64,000 nucleotides of DNA from Bacillus albus (GTDB lineage Bacteria > Bacillota > Bacilli > Bacillales > Bacillaceae_G), in NCBI RefSeq assembly GCF_001884185.1, contig NZ_MAOE01000081.1, positions 1 through 64,000 of the forward strand, in the 5' to 3' direction. The notes beneath the pieces were generated by a model, which saw only the letters and a list, made by a program, of their open reading frames with translations, had not been told where the DNA came from and did no database searches. The position numbers and the translations under genes are program-made. Below are positions 8,938-16,859 of this stretch, piece after piece (within the stretch, counting starts at the first letter, position 1; every line of letters starts with the position of its first letter).

Positions 8938-10410
8938 GTGGATAAAAATATTGAATTACAAGAAGTAGACGAATTACAAAAAAGATTTCAAACAAGTGCT
9001 GACGAACTAAATCAATATTTTGAAACTTTATTAGGGAAAATAGATGATTTGAACCAACTTAATTCTTTTCAAGGGAAAGCAGCAGATGAAATAAAGAGGT
9101 ATTTTTCTAGAGTACATGGTACTACGATTGCTGGATTTCAAATTGCAGCGGAAGAGTTGAAAAATGAATTTCAAAAAGCAATAGAGAGTTTTAATAGTAC
9201 AGTTGATAGTGATAGTGACACAAAGATTTATGGGAACTATTTAGATAATGTAAAGAAAAAAATTAATGGATACAGCAATGAATTTGATCGTTCTAATGAA
9301 GAAGCAAAACAAACTATATCGACTATAGCAGACATTGTCCCAACTCAGTATCCATCATCTTCAGGAATATCTGAAGGAATCCAAAAAAGTCAAAAGGAAA
9401 TTAGTGATACGCTAGAAAAATTAGAAACGTATAATAGTCAGCAAAATGAACTTCAACATTTTAATGAAATGTTAAGTTCATTAGACAAGGGAATGAAAGA
9501 AATACAAGCAGCCAATGGAGATTTTTCTAGTAAGATAGTCGAAAAAATTATGGCTGGTGGATGGAATGGAAACTTAATAAATGGTATTTCGAATCATATG
9601 ACGGCGTTTGATATACAACAAAAAGGAACAAAATTTTTAATAGCTGCCTTTGCTCGTATGTATTATGCTAAAAAGAATTATGATTTTAAAGCAATTTTTG
9701 ATCCTGATTCTCGAAAAGGAAAAGGGAAGTTTACACTATCAACACGTCAAAAAGAAGATTTAGTGGAAGTATTCAAATTACTAAAGATGGATAGTAGTGA
9801 TGATAGTATATTTCGTTACGTAAAAAATGGGCTTAAAATGGATGGTGTAGAAAATTCGAGAATCACGAATGAACAAGTAAGAAAAGCAAGAAAAGGAATT
9901 TATAAGTTACCGGAATTTCAAGATTTTCACAAATTTCATCAGGATCGGAGTCAAAATGGATTAACTACTGCAATTAAAGAAAGGGGATGGAGTTCGTTTA
10001 AAACGGAGTATGTAAAAGGGTTAAAGGATTTACATCCTGGAAAATGGAAAGAAGCCTTTAAAGAACTTGGGAAAACTGGTAAGTTTTTAAAAGGGGCCGC
10101 TATATTTGGAGCGGTTGTGTCAGTTGGAAATAACATTGCAGAGGCTCAAAAAAATGGATGGCAGCGAGAGGATATAGTTGATATAGCAACAGATTCAGCA
10201 GTAGATATTGGAGCAACTGCTGGAGCAGCAGCAGCTGGTGCAGTAGCGGGATCGTTTTTCGTTCCGCCTGTTGGCACTGTTGTAGGAGCTGGTGTTGCGG
10301 TATTTGCCACAGCAGTGATGAATTATAAGTGGGGAGGAGAAGATAATGCAATCGATTATGCAAAAAAAGGAGTCAAACAAATAACGAAAAAGATTTGGTC
10401 TTTATTTTGA
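8938..10410 (+). CDS. LXG-domain T7SS toxin with glycine-zipper C-terminus (TspA/TelE-like)
   Basis: 490 residues starting at a GTG behind AAGGGGAGAG. Residues 1-200 are an LXG domain, with the signature around NSFQGKAADEIKRYFSRVHG (about 42-61) and coiled-coil helices. A middle region of about 170 residues has no motif I recognise. The end is hydrophobic: a segment at about 382-397, then a Gly/Ala-rich stretch at 424-460 containing GATAGAAAAG and VGTVVGAGVAV with a proline pair between, and a basic amphipathic tail ending in IWSLF. No nuclease, NADase or deaminase motif is visible. The length and glycine zipper match the membrane-depolarising LXG toxins TspA (S. aureus) and TelE (Streptococcus). 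Downstream membrane proteins are candidate immunity factors. Confidence 0.8.
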   Translation: MDKNIELQEVDELQKRFQTSADELNQYFETLLGKIDDLNQLNSFQGKAADEIKRYFSRVHGTTIAGFQIAAEELKNEFQKAIESFNSTVDSDSDTKIYGNYLDNVKKKINGYSNEFDRSNEEAKQTISTIADIVPTQYPSSSGISEGIQKSQKEISDTLEKLETYNSQQNELQHFNEMLSSLDKGMKEIQAANGDFSSKIVEKIMAGGWNGNLINGISNHMTAFDIQQKGTKFLIAAFARMYYAKKNYDFKAIFDPDSRKGKGKFTLSTRQKEDLVEVFKLLKMDSSDDSIFRYVKNGLKMDGVENSRITNEQVRKARKGIYKLPEFQDFHKFHQDRSQNGLTTAIKERGWSSFKTEYVKGLKDLHPGKWKEAFKELGKTGKFLKGAAIFGAVVSVGNNIAEAQKNGWQREDIVDIATDSAVDIGATAGAAAAGAVAGSFFVPPVGTVVGAGVAVFATAVMNYKWGGEDNAIDYAKKGVKQITKKIWSLF

Positions 10411-10443
10411 TGTTAAGTTAGATGACATAAAAGGAGTAATTTA

Positions 10444-11220
10444 ATGATGTGGAATATAAAAGAAGAGGATTTGGATGAGTTTCGAATGACATGTAGAGTA
10501 CGATTAAGTCCTGAGGGAGCTACAGGATTTATGATGGGGGGCATACTCTTTAGTTCAATAATTATATTTTCTATCGTTTTATCAGGTGGTTGGGAGTATT
10601 GTCAGGTTCTCTTTGAAATGGGAATTGTAAAGTTTGAGCTGTTGTTATACAGTGTGCAAATCATCTTTTTAATACTATATTTGTTTCCAAAAGCTCGTTT
10701 TAAATTTCAAAAATTACAAACAATTGTCGTGTTATTATACGCATTTCAATTAGGAACGATTGGGCTCACAGCTTTAATCGTTTCTGAAATAGCTAATAAG
10801 TCGATTGATGTTTTTACATTGACGCTTGCAAGTTTATTATTTCTAGGAGCAGTTTTTTTTCATATTGTGACAACAATTGATACGTTTAAACAAGCAAGTG
10901 AAGGTGCATTTAGTATGGATGAGAGATCTAAATCATTTTTTAGTAATACAAAGATGAATGTACTGAAGGGAGTAATGATATACGTACCACTCCTTCTGAT
11001 TTTAATTTATTTTCGTAACGACTATGGGTTTGATGCTTTACTAATGTATGTGGTTGGGAGCATTTTAATGTACGCAGTAGCCATAGGTGCAGCTGAATTC
11101 CAACTTTTAGTGTACTGTAGATTTAAATTTAAATCATTTAATATGACGTGGGAAGAGAATGAGAGACAACGTCAGAAATTTAGAAAATATAATAAAAAAA
11201 ACAAATCGAAAAGTAGATAA
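10444..11220 (+). CDS. Six-helix membrane protein, array paralogue 1 (putative immunity)
   Basis: 258 residues; family not recognised. Six hydrophobic segments are visible (about 27-48, 61-80, 89-113, 122-146, 176-192 and 198-225) with a basic C-terminal tail, giving a likely N-in, C-in topology. Shared with four downstream paralogues are the N-terminal MWNIKEEDLD..FRMTC, FKFQKLQT between helices 2 and 3, DTFKQASEGAFS between helices 4 and 5, and GAAEFQLL.YCRFKF before the tail. It starts 33 bases after the toxin gene behind AAGGAG, so it is probably co-transcribed. By analogy with the membrane protein TsaI protecting against TspA, it is a candidate immunity protein; this is inference. The ATG at 10447 is an equally good start and matches the paralogues. 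Confidence 0.85.
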   Translation: MMWNIKEEDLDEFRMTCRVRLSPEGATGFMMGGILFSSIIIFSIVLSGGWEYCQVLFEMGIVKFELLLYSVQIIFLILYLFPKARFKFQKLQTIVVLLYAFQLGTIGLTALIVSEIANKSIDVFTLTLASLLFLGAVFFHIVTTIDTFKQASEGAFSMDERSKSFFSNTKMNVLKGVMIYVPLLLILIYFRNDYGFDALLMYVVGSILMYAVAIGAAEFQLLVYCRFKFKSFNMTWEENERQRQKFRKYNKKNKSKSR

Positions 11221-11333
11221 TAAAAGAAATGAATTTTTGCTATAGCATAAGTTGTTAATTTATGTGTATGAAATGAGAAATTGCACGTTTCTATTCGAAT
11301 TAGAAAGAAATAAAGATAAGGGGAGTAGATGTT

Positions 11334-11795
11334 GTGAAAGTTCAATATAAAGCATTATCACTATTAAATTTAATTAGTATTACTCAAGTCGTCAAAAAAG
11401 AAGATTGGTTACTACCTGCTATTGCGCTGAGAAATCAAGTTATCCGTAATGGGATTTATGCAGTAGGACCGGTTCTTTTTAAATATAAACCACTTGAAAA
11501 TGAACCAGCATATGGTGAATATACATATTGTGTTCCGGTAAATGAACGTGTGGAACTGGGGGGAGATTCTGCATATGAATACATTGATGGTTTAATAATT
11601 GAAGATGCTTTAAGTGTGCGTTTTACGGATGAAGATGGTGATATTGAAGATGTGTATAATTTAATACACGAGGTGGCAAATCAAAACCATATTAAATTAG
11701 ATAGTAGTTTTTATCATGTATGCTTAGATGTATACGGTGATACTTGGTTAGATATTTACGCCCCTATTATAGAAGTAGGTGAAACCGTAAAATGA
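11334..11795 (+). CDS. DUF5085-like protein, copy 1
   Basis: A soluble 153-residue acidic protein starting at GTG behind AAGGGGAG. Its pattern (two similar alpha/beta halves, GPVLFKY, YTYCVPVNE) resembles the DUF5085 proteins annotated near LXG toxin loci in Bacillus and Listeria and may have a SOUL/GyrI-like fold; this is from memory. It overlaps the next gene by 4 bases (ATGA), and the two products resemble each other weakly (both have a GP.F.YK or GPLFYA segment), suggesting an old duplication. A cytosolic chaperone or immunity-related role is possible but unproven. Confidence 0.7.
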   Translation: MKVQYKALSLLNLISITQVVKKEDWLLPAIALRNQVIRNGIYAVGPVLFKYKPLENEPAYGEYTYCVPVNERVELGGDSAYEYIDGLIIEDALSVRFTDEDGDIEDVYNLIHEVANQNHIKLDSSFYHVCLDVYGDTWLDIYAPIIEVGETVK

Positions 11796-12235
11796 TTATA
11801 GAAGGTCAAAGTATTGCATATACAAATGTTGTTTCAAAAGAATACTATATTCATTATACCTATATGAAAGATTCGATTGACGATTTTATGATAGAAATAG
11901 AAAAAGCGAACTTAACAGCAAAAGGTCCACTATTTTATGCATTGAAAAATGTTCCTTCAGATGAAAATATGTATATTGAATTATTTATGCCGATATATGA
12001 GGATAAAGTTCCACCATTAGAAACAATGAAATTTAGAAGCTATTACTATGTAGATGACATGCTTGTGAAACGATTGACAGGAGATTATGAAACATTAACC
12101 GAGTATGCATATGCTGAGATGCTTCAGTATATGGAAGATAATGAACTTGATATGATTTCACCTATTTATCATATTTTTAGCGGTGATGAAGAGCTACAGT
12201 ATGTTGAAATAAAAATTGCAGTGGATACACAATAA
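11792..12235 (+). CDS. DUF5085-like protein, copy 2
   Basis: A 147-residue soluble acidic protein whose ATG overlaps the stop of the previous gene (ATGA), so translation is probably coupled. It shares the size and overall pattern of its neighbour, including TAKGPLFYAL near residue 45 and a long C-terminal acidic segment. No catalytic motif is visible. The adjacent pair probably forms a functional unit, perhaps a heteromer. The role in the T7SS toxin locus is unknown. Confidence 0.7.
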   Translation: MIIEGQSIAYTNVVSKEYYIHYTYMKDSIDDFMIEIEKANLTAKGPLFYALKNVPSDENMYIELFMPIYEDKVPPLETMKFRSYYYVDDMLVKRLTGDYETLTEYAYAEMLQYMEDNELDMISPIYHIFSGDEELQYVEIKIAVDTQ

Positions 12236-12371
12236 TAATTTAGTGTACTTTTAGTTCTGGAAATATGAAAAGTAAAAACCAGATTTTAGTTTCGTTTTAT
12301 AGAAGAATAATATAAAGGTATTCTTGAATTAAGAGTTCTAATTGTTGTTTTTAGTAGGAAGGAGTCTACAT

Positions 12372-12842
12372 ATGTGGCTATTTTCAAAAGAAAAAACTGT
12401 GTATTTTCAACAAGAGTGTGAGGATAAAACTGGGGAATTAATTAAGCAGCAAATATTGGAGAAAGTATCAGTAGATGATTGCATAATAGCTGCTGAAATG
12501 ATTGATGTATTGTTTATATATCCTGAACTTGCAGAAGAACTTGCAAGGGTTTTATATATGAGTAATAAAGAATTATTCCGAACGGTTGCTATGTTTGTTG
12601 GCACATTTGAAATTTTTGTACAAGTCTCAAACACAACGAAAGTTATTATCCAATGTATTCCGGTAGATGAAGAAATGGAAGAAGAAGTGTTTTCGGATAT
12701 GAAAGTGATTGGTTTTAAATATAAGAAAAAGTCCACTGATGAAGAGATAGAAGAAATAGCAGAGTGGATGCTGGAATATAAAAAGATGTGTAAAAAAATA
12801 GCAGAGCACTATGAAATAGCTCAAAAAGAATCATTATTATAA
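12372..12842 (+). CDS. Hypothetical protein in T7SS accessory region
   Basis: 156 residues, beginning MWLFSKEKTVYFQQEC; not recognised. It is soluble and acidic, with a mixed helical N-terminal half, a short strand-rich part around residues 75-95 and a charged helical end. The ATG at 12372 is chosen because AAGGAG lies 7-8 bases upstream; an in-frame extension to 12342 lacks one. A hairpin terminator follows directly, so this gene probably ends the toxin-led transcription unit. Confidence 0.7.
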   Translation: MWLFSKEKTVYFQQECEDKTGELIKQQILEKVSVDDCIIAAEMIDVLFIYPELAEELARVLYMSNKELFRTVAMFVGTFEIFVQVSNTTKVIIQCIPVDEEMEEEVFSDMKVIGFKYKKKSTDEEIEEIAEWMLEYKKMCKKIAEHYEIAQKESLL

Positions 12843-12864
12843 TGTAAGAATATCTGAGATTAAT

Positions 12865-12901
12865 AAAACCTTCTCTTCTGGTTAGAATGAGGAGGTTTTT
12901 T
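12865..12901 (+). terminator. Hairpin terminator after 12372 gene
   Basis: AAAACCTTCTC pairs with GAGGAGGTTTT across a short loop and is followed by T residues. A nearly identical hairpin occurs at 13401-13437, so the two flank the small gene at 13063 as a duplicated pair. Confidence 0.75.
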
Positions 12902-13062
12902 ATTCTAAGATCTATATGTAATTGATTGAATAATTCGACATGAGATTTTTCAGTTGGATCAATCTGAATGGGTAGTAGTTACGTTCTGCAGTTCGCTCTG
13001 TTCTTATTTTGAAAGGGAAAATTTATTCGAAAGTCAATTTGTAAAGAGGGGAAGGTGTTATT

Positions 13063-13308
13063 TTGAATAAGGATCGAAATGTTTTGGAAACAGAGAAAAG
13101 TTTTTTTGAAAGGACAATAGTATCTATCTATAAAGCGTTAGAATTTATAATGAAATATACAATGATTCTAATAATAATAATGTCTATATTTGTGATAATT
13201 GCTGCTGTTTATTTTAAAATATATGAGGGTATAGGGGCGCGTGTATTCCTCTTAATCTCGTCATTATTTGCATATGTGGTGTTTTTTAAGAAAAGTAAAA
13301 ATGCCTAA
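13063..13308 (+). CDS. Small membrane protein
   Basis: 81 residues starting at TTG behind GAGGGGAAGG. Two hydrophobic segments (about 31-50 and 58-75) follow a charged N-terminal helix; the family is not recognised. The last bases and the following sequence (AAAAATGCCTAAAGTAA) recur at 13602 and near 15988, next to other array members, so the gene sits between recombining repeats. It is flanked by two near-identical terminators. It may be an accessory immunity gene or a remnant. Confidence 0.55.
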   Translation: MNKDRNVLETEKSFFERTIVSIYKALEFIMKYTMILIIIMSIFVIIAAVYFKIYEGIGARVFLLISSLFAYVVFFKKSKNA

Positions 13309-13400
13309 AGTAATAGTGAAAATAAAATTAAAAAGATTAGCTATAATACGTTATTTCAAGAGGGAAAGTTTTGAATAGGGCATGAATGTATAACAGCAAG

Positions 13401-13437
13401 AAAACCTTCTCTTTTCGTTAAAATGAGAAGGTTTTTA
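13401..13437 (+). terminator. Hairpin terminator, duplicate of the one at 12865
   Basis: AAAACCTTCTC and GAGAAGGTTTT pair around a loop with a trailing T run. Loop and stem closely resemble 12865-12901. Confidence 0.75.
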
Positions 13438-13487
13438 TATTTAATCTACATGATTTAAGTAAAGGTAGTTAAAGGTGGGAAACTTGG

Positions 13488-13616
13488 ATGTGGGATATAA
13501 AAGAAAAAGATTTAGAAAAATTTCGGATGATATGTAAACATCGTTGGAGTCCTGAGGATGCTTTAGGATTTATGATAGGAACAATAAGGGAACGTAATGA
13601 AACTAAAAATGCCTAG
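13488..13616 (+). pseudogene. Collapsed copy of the six-helix membrane protein
   Basis: The first 32 codons read MWDIKEKDLEKFRMICKHRW and SPEDALGFMIGT, clearly the N-terminus of the membrane family. The frame then jumps to unrelated codons and stops at 13614-13616. The sequence around the jump (AACTAAAAATGCCTAGAGTAACTGG) matches the spacer that follows the intact paralogue ending at 15947, so almost the whole body of the gene has been deleted between its start and its 3' spacer. Confidence 0.8.
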
Positions 13617-13632
13617 AGTAACTGGTGACAGT

Positions 13633-13707
13633 ATGAAGTTAAAGAGGAAAGCGAAGCAAGATTATGTGAATTATGAAAAGTCTTTTCATAATAATAAATC
13701 ATTCTAA
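13633..13707 (+). pseudogene. Collapsed copy of the array lipoprotein
   Basis: A 24-codon frame whose start, MKLKRKAK, matches the start of the lipoprotein at 16023 and whose end, QDYVNYEKSF, matches the tail of the lipoprotein at 16860 (EYVNYEKGY). The middle, about 240 codons including the lipobox, is missing. It follows the collapsed membrane gene with the same spacer as the intact pair 15165/16023, so an entire two-gene unit has shrunk to about 220 bases. Confidence 0.7.
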
Positions 13708-13729
13708 GGGAGCTGATTTGTTTTGAAGA

Positions 13730-14038
13730 ATGGAAGATCAATTTGCAGATAAGTTTAAAATGTGGCGGAGTAAGTTTGGGGAATCATAGACGCAAGAAAA
13801 AAAACCGAAACAAATAAGAAAAGAAGCTGTTCAGATAAAACCGATAGTAGAAGAAAAACCACTAAAGAAGAGTAGCAACAAGTTGGTCGATATTCTCCTA
13901 GGTATTCTTCTTTTTCCAATTCTTATATGGGCTGTCTTGGAAGGTTGTGCAACACAATTAAGCAAAGGGAAGACTTTCCTTATTATCGTTTTCTTTCTCT
14001 TAATTGCAATAGGGTTATCTATGATAGGAAACAAATAA
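13730..14038 (+). pseudogene. Small membrane protein gene with in-frame stop
   Basis: From the ATG at 13730 (upstream AAGGGAG) the frame runs 19 codons to a TAG at 13787-13789, then stays open for 83 more codons to 14036. The downstream part encodes a charged linker and two hydrophobic segments (DILLGILLFPILIWAV and FLIIVFFLLIAIGLSMI). The coding-like reading on both sides suggests a single nonsense change in a gene of about 102 residues. Alternatively only a 19-residue peptide is made, or a later start is used. The family is not recognised. Confidence 0.6.
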
Positions 14039-14050
14039 GGGGGAGTGCAG

Positions 14051-14688
14051 ATGTTTAAGGAGAAGGAGAAAAAAACATTTACGTTAGATTGGTAAACACA
14101 CAAGGGGAAATCATTCGAGAGTTTAATTGTACAGAAAAAGACTTGCAAAAAGTAAAAGGAAATGGTGCTGAAATTCGTGTGGTTGGAGATAACTCATATG
14201 AGATGGTAGCAACCGATGAACAACTAGAAAAACTAGCAAGAGTCGAAGCAGAAATCGAAGCAGAAATCAAGGAATGGGAAGACGCTTTAAATGAGAGTTT
14301 GGATGAACGAGAGGAAAGAGAAGCAAGGCAGAAAGAATTGAAAGAAAAGAATAAATGGAGTACAAAGAAGAAAGTAATCGTATTTGGACTCATATTCTTT
14401 GTATTTATTGGATTACCTATTATCGAAGGGTATCAAAATAGTAAACTAGTTGAAGAAGGTACATCGTTACATGCAGAAATTGTAGGTAGGCATGTAGAGG
14501 AGGAATTCATATTTACACACCCAACATTAGTAGTTGAGGTAGACGGTAAAAAGCATAATGTATGGGTAAGTGAAGAGACATATAACGGAGCAGAGTGGTT
14601 AGGTAGACTAAAAGTCATCAAAACAAAAGATGATAAAGTTGAGAAAGACCCTAGATATGAGGGTGAAGACTTAATTACGAGTTATTAA
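14051..14688 (+). pseudogene. Membrane protein gene frameshifted at a poly-A tract
   Basis: The only good ribosome binding site (AAGGGGGAG) leads to the ATG at 14051, which reads MFKEKEKKTFTLDW and stops at 14093. A long frame that ends at 14688 is already open upstream of its first TTG at 14089, reading GEGEKNIYVRLVNTQGEIIR. The two frames would join if the run of seven A residues at 14069-14075 had eight, giving about 212 residues. That product has a charged helical N-terminal half, one membrane segment (about 107-124) and a C-terminal beta-rich domain with HAEIVGRHVEEE. The family is not recognised. If translation does start at TTG 14089, the protein is 199 residues and lacks a visible ribosome binding site. 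Confidence 0.65.
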
Positions 14689-14787
14689 GCAGTATGTTTT
14701 TAGTATTCGCTTCTCTCAAATTAAATAACATTATTATTTGCAAAAATCGAATCCATTAAAATAAAAAACAAATTTTAAATAACTGTA

Positions 14788-14821
14788 ATAACCTCCTAGC
14801 ATATTGTTGATGGGAGGTTAT
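14788..14821 (+). other. Inverted repeat between array genes
   Basis: ATAACCTCC pairs perfectly with GGAGGTTAT around a 16-base loop. There is no T run after it, so it is either a damaged terminator or a structured spacer. Together with the remnant that follows, it accounts for the non-coding stretch 14689-15164. Confidence 0.5.
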
Positions 14822-14860
14822 CACCTTTCTGAAGATAAAATTAAAGAGCTTTATTATCTC

Positions 14861-15029
14861 GATACAATTGTGATGACAGTAACGTTTTTAATAAGTGAGT
14901 GCAGTTTCGGCGGAAACAAAAATAGAGTATGAGGGATATGCTTAAGTGAAAGAGAGAAGAATATTTAGAGCTTTTGAGGAGAAAGAAGGCTATTTGAACT
15001 ATCAAAAGCATTCTGATTATGTACGGTAA
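14861..15029 (+). pseudogene. Decayed lipoprotein gene, remnant A
   Basis: The sequence GTAACGTTTTTA..AAG.G.GTGCAGTTTCGG.GAAACAAAAATAGAGTATGAG matches the 5' part of the lipoprotein gene at 16860. It then jumps by deletion to a segment in which the codon for Tyr in YAYVKE has become TAA, followed by a tail reading YLNYQK like the intact C-termini. The same nonsense change is present in remnant B at 17734. It lies just before paralogue 2. Confidence 0.75.
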
Positions 15030-15164
15030 TTAATGTAGTGATGATATACATAAGAGATTATCTAAATTTAGTTACACAAAGATGAATGTACTTAAAAAAT
15101 TAGGAATGTAATGGGATTTTAGTGAATGAAAATTATTTAAACTGTATATAAGGTGAAAAACTGA

Positions 15165-15947
15165 ATGTGGAAAATAAAAGAAGAAGATTTAGATCAATTT
15201 AGGGTGACATGTAAACGTCGATTAAGCCCTGAGGGTGCTTTAGGTTTTATGATAGGAACAATAGTGTACGTTTCAGTTATGATGTTTTTTCTTATTGGTA
15301 CTTTAGTAACGTTTGGTTGGGACTATTATACTACTTTCTTTGAGAAAACAATCGTTAGGATGGAACTTGTGCTATATAGCTTGCAAATAATTTTTTTAAT
15401 TCTATATTCATTTCCAAAAGCTCCATTTAAATTTCAAAAGTTCCAAACGATTGTCGTATTATTATATGCATTTCAATTAGGTACAATATTATTCACAGCT
15501 CTGATTCTTCCTGGAATGTCTGATTATACAATTGACCGAATTACATTAGTATATGTAGGTTTCTTATTTTTAGGAGCAGTGATTGTTCATATTGTGACAA
15601 CGATTGATACGTTTAAACAGGCAAGTGAAGGTGCTTTTAGTATGAATGAAATATCGGCTTCTTTTTTTAGTAAAACAAAAGGAGCTATGATGAAAGTAGC
15701 TTCAATATACGCATTAATCCTACTTGTTTTGATTTATTTTCATAATGATTATGCGATTGATACTTTGATTGGATATGTAATAGGTACTGTTTTACTGTAC
15801 ACAGTAGCCGTTGGTGCAGCAGAATTCCAGCTATTGGTGTACTGTAGATTCAAATTTAAATCATTTAATATGACTTGGGAAGAAAATGAGAGAATGCGTG
15901 GGAGAATTCGAAAGCAAAATACAAAATCCAAAACGAAAAGTAAATAA
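15165..15947 (+). CDS. Six-helix membrane protein, array paralogue 2 (putative immunity)
   Basis: 260 residues with the same six hydrophobic segments and conserved cytoplasmic blocks as the 10444 protein (MWKIKEEDLDQFR, FKFQKFQT, DTFKQASEGAFS, GAAEFQLLVYCRFKF). Between the first two helices it differs sharply from paralogues 1 and 5 and resembles paralogues 3 and 4 (DYYTTFFEKTIV). The predicted extracytoplasmic loops are therefore the variable parts. The ATG is behind AAGGTGAAAA, in a leader related to those before paralogues 3-5. It is followed after 75 bases by a lipoprotein gene, and this pair appears to be the duplicated unit. Confidence 0.85.
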   Translation: MWKIKEEDLDQFRVTCKRRLSPEGALGFMIGTIVYVSVMMFFLIGTLVTFGWDYYTTFFEKTIVRMELVLYSLQIIFLILYSFPKAPFKFQKFQTIVVLLYAFQLGTILFTALILPGMSDYTIDRITLVYVGFLFLGAVIVHIVTTIDTFKQASEGAFSMNEISASFFSKTKGAMMKVASIYALILLVLIYFHNDYAIDTLIGYVIGTVLLYTVAVGAAEFQLLVYCRFKFKSFNMTWEENERMRGRIRKQNTKSKTKSK

Positions 15948-16022
15948 GGGTGAAATATATTACTTTCCAAAAAGGAACATAATGAACTTAAAAATGCCTA
16001 AAGAAATCAACGGGGTGTCAGT

Positions 16023-16826
16023 ATGAAGTTAAAGAAGAAAGCTAAGATGATAATAGTTCTGTCAATAGTAGCAAGTTTATTAAGTGGATGTGGTTTTGGG
16101 GAGACGAAGATAGAGTATGAGAGATTAGTAAAGGCATTGGATGAAGGGGATATGAAGACGGTTATGTCTGCGAGTGATGATGGGTATGCTTATGTGAAAG
16201 AAGAGGTTAGGGATAGCACGTTTTGGGCGGAAAATGATAATCGCATTAGCGTTGTATATCAAACAACAGGAGGAGTATATAATGTCAAAGAAAAAAAGTT
16301 CTATGGAACAACTTTGCAAGAAATTGCTAGTTCATTAAACAGTGAGCAAAAAAAAGAAGAGATTGTATATAGAACTAGTATTAAATATGAAGATAATCAA
16401 TCAAAAAGTCCAGATCAAAATTTGGATGTTTCGAATGTTTATTTCATATTTGATAGATTAAAGGGAATAGATAGTTTAAGACCCAAAAAAGATAAAAAAA
16501 GATTTAATGAACCACCCAAGGTAACATATTACTTAACTGAATCGAAATTTCAAGAAATAATTAATAATAAGTTAAAGGTGGACTACGATAAATTTGATGA
16601 AGCAATATTATTAATGGAATTTAGTTCGGCGAAAGATTCAAAAGAAAATCCAATGGAATTCACTACAATAAGCATCACAATGGGATATGAAAAAAAGAAT
16701 AAAGAAGGCCGATTAATAAGGCATGATCAAAAAATAGCAATCTATTTAAATAGTAAAGAAGATAACGATAAAGCTTCTAAAACCCGATATGAGAAGTATG
16801 AAAAACAATATTCAAATAGCAAGTAA
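16023..16826 (+). CDS. Array lipoprotein A
   Basis: 267 residues with a lipoprotein signal: basic MKLKKKAK, a hydrophobic stretch and the lipobox LLSGC, with Cys at about 23. The mature protein is charged and rich in Lys and Asp/Glu, with no motif I recognise. Residues 24-64 (GFGETKIEYERLVKALDEGD and onward to YAYVKEE) are almost identical to lipoprotein B, while the remainder is only loosely similar. It is expected on the outer face of the membrane, where an incoming T7SS toxin would arrive, so an immunity or anti-toxin role is plausible but inferred. A tandem paralogue follows 33 bases after the stop. Confidence 0.85.
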   Translation: MKLKKKAKMIIVLSIVASLLSGCGFGETKIEYERLVKALDEGDMKTVMSASDDGYAYVKEEVRDSTFWAENDNRISVVYQTTGGVYNVKEKKFYGTTLQEIASSLNSEQKKEEIVYRTSIKYEDNQSKSPDQNLDVSNVYFIFDRLKGIDSLRPKKDKKRFNEPPKVTYYLTESKFQEIINNKLKVDYDKFDEAILLMEFSSAKDSKENPMEFTTISITMGYEKKNKEGRLIRHDQKIAIYLNSKEDNDKASKTRYEKYEKQYSNSK

Positions 16827-16859
16827 TGTATAAAATAAGGGGAAAGGTGTAGTTATGGT

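Noticed and set aside
14089-14688. Gene starting at TTG 14089
   Set aside because: No ribosome binding site precedes it and the frame is open and coding-like upstream; a frameshifted gene from 14051 explains it better.
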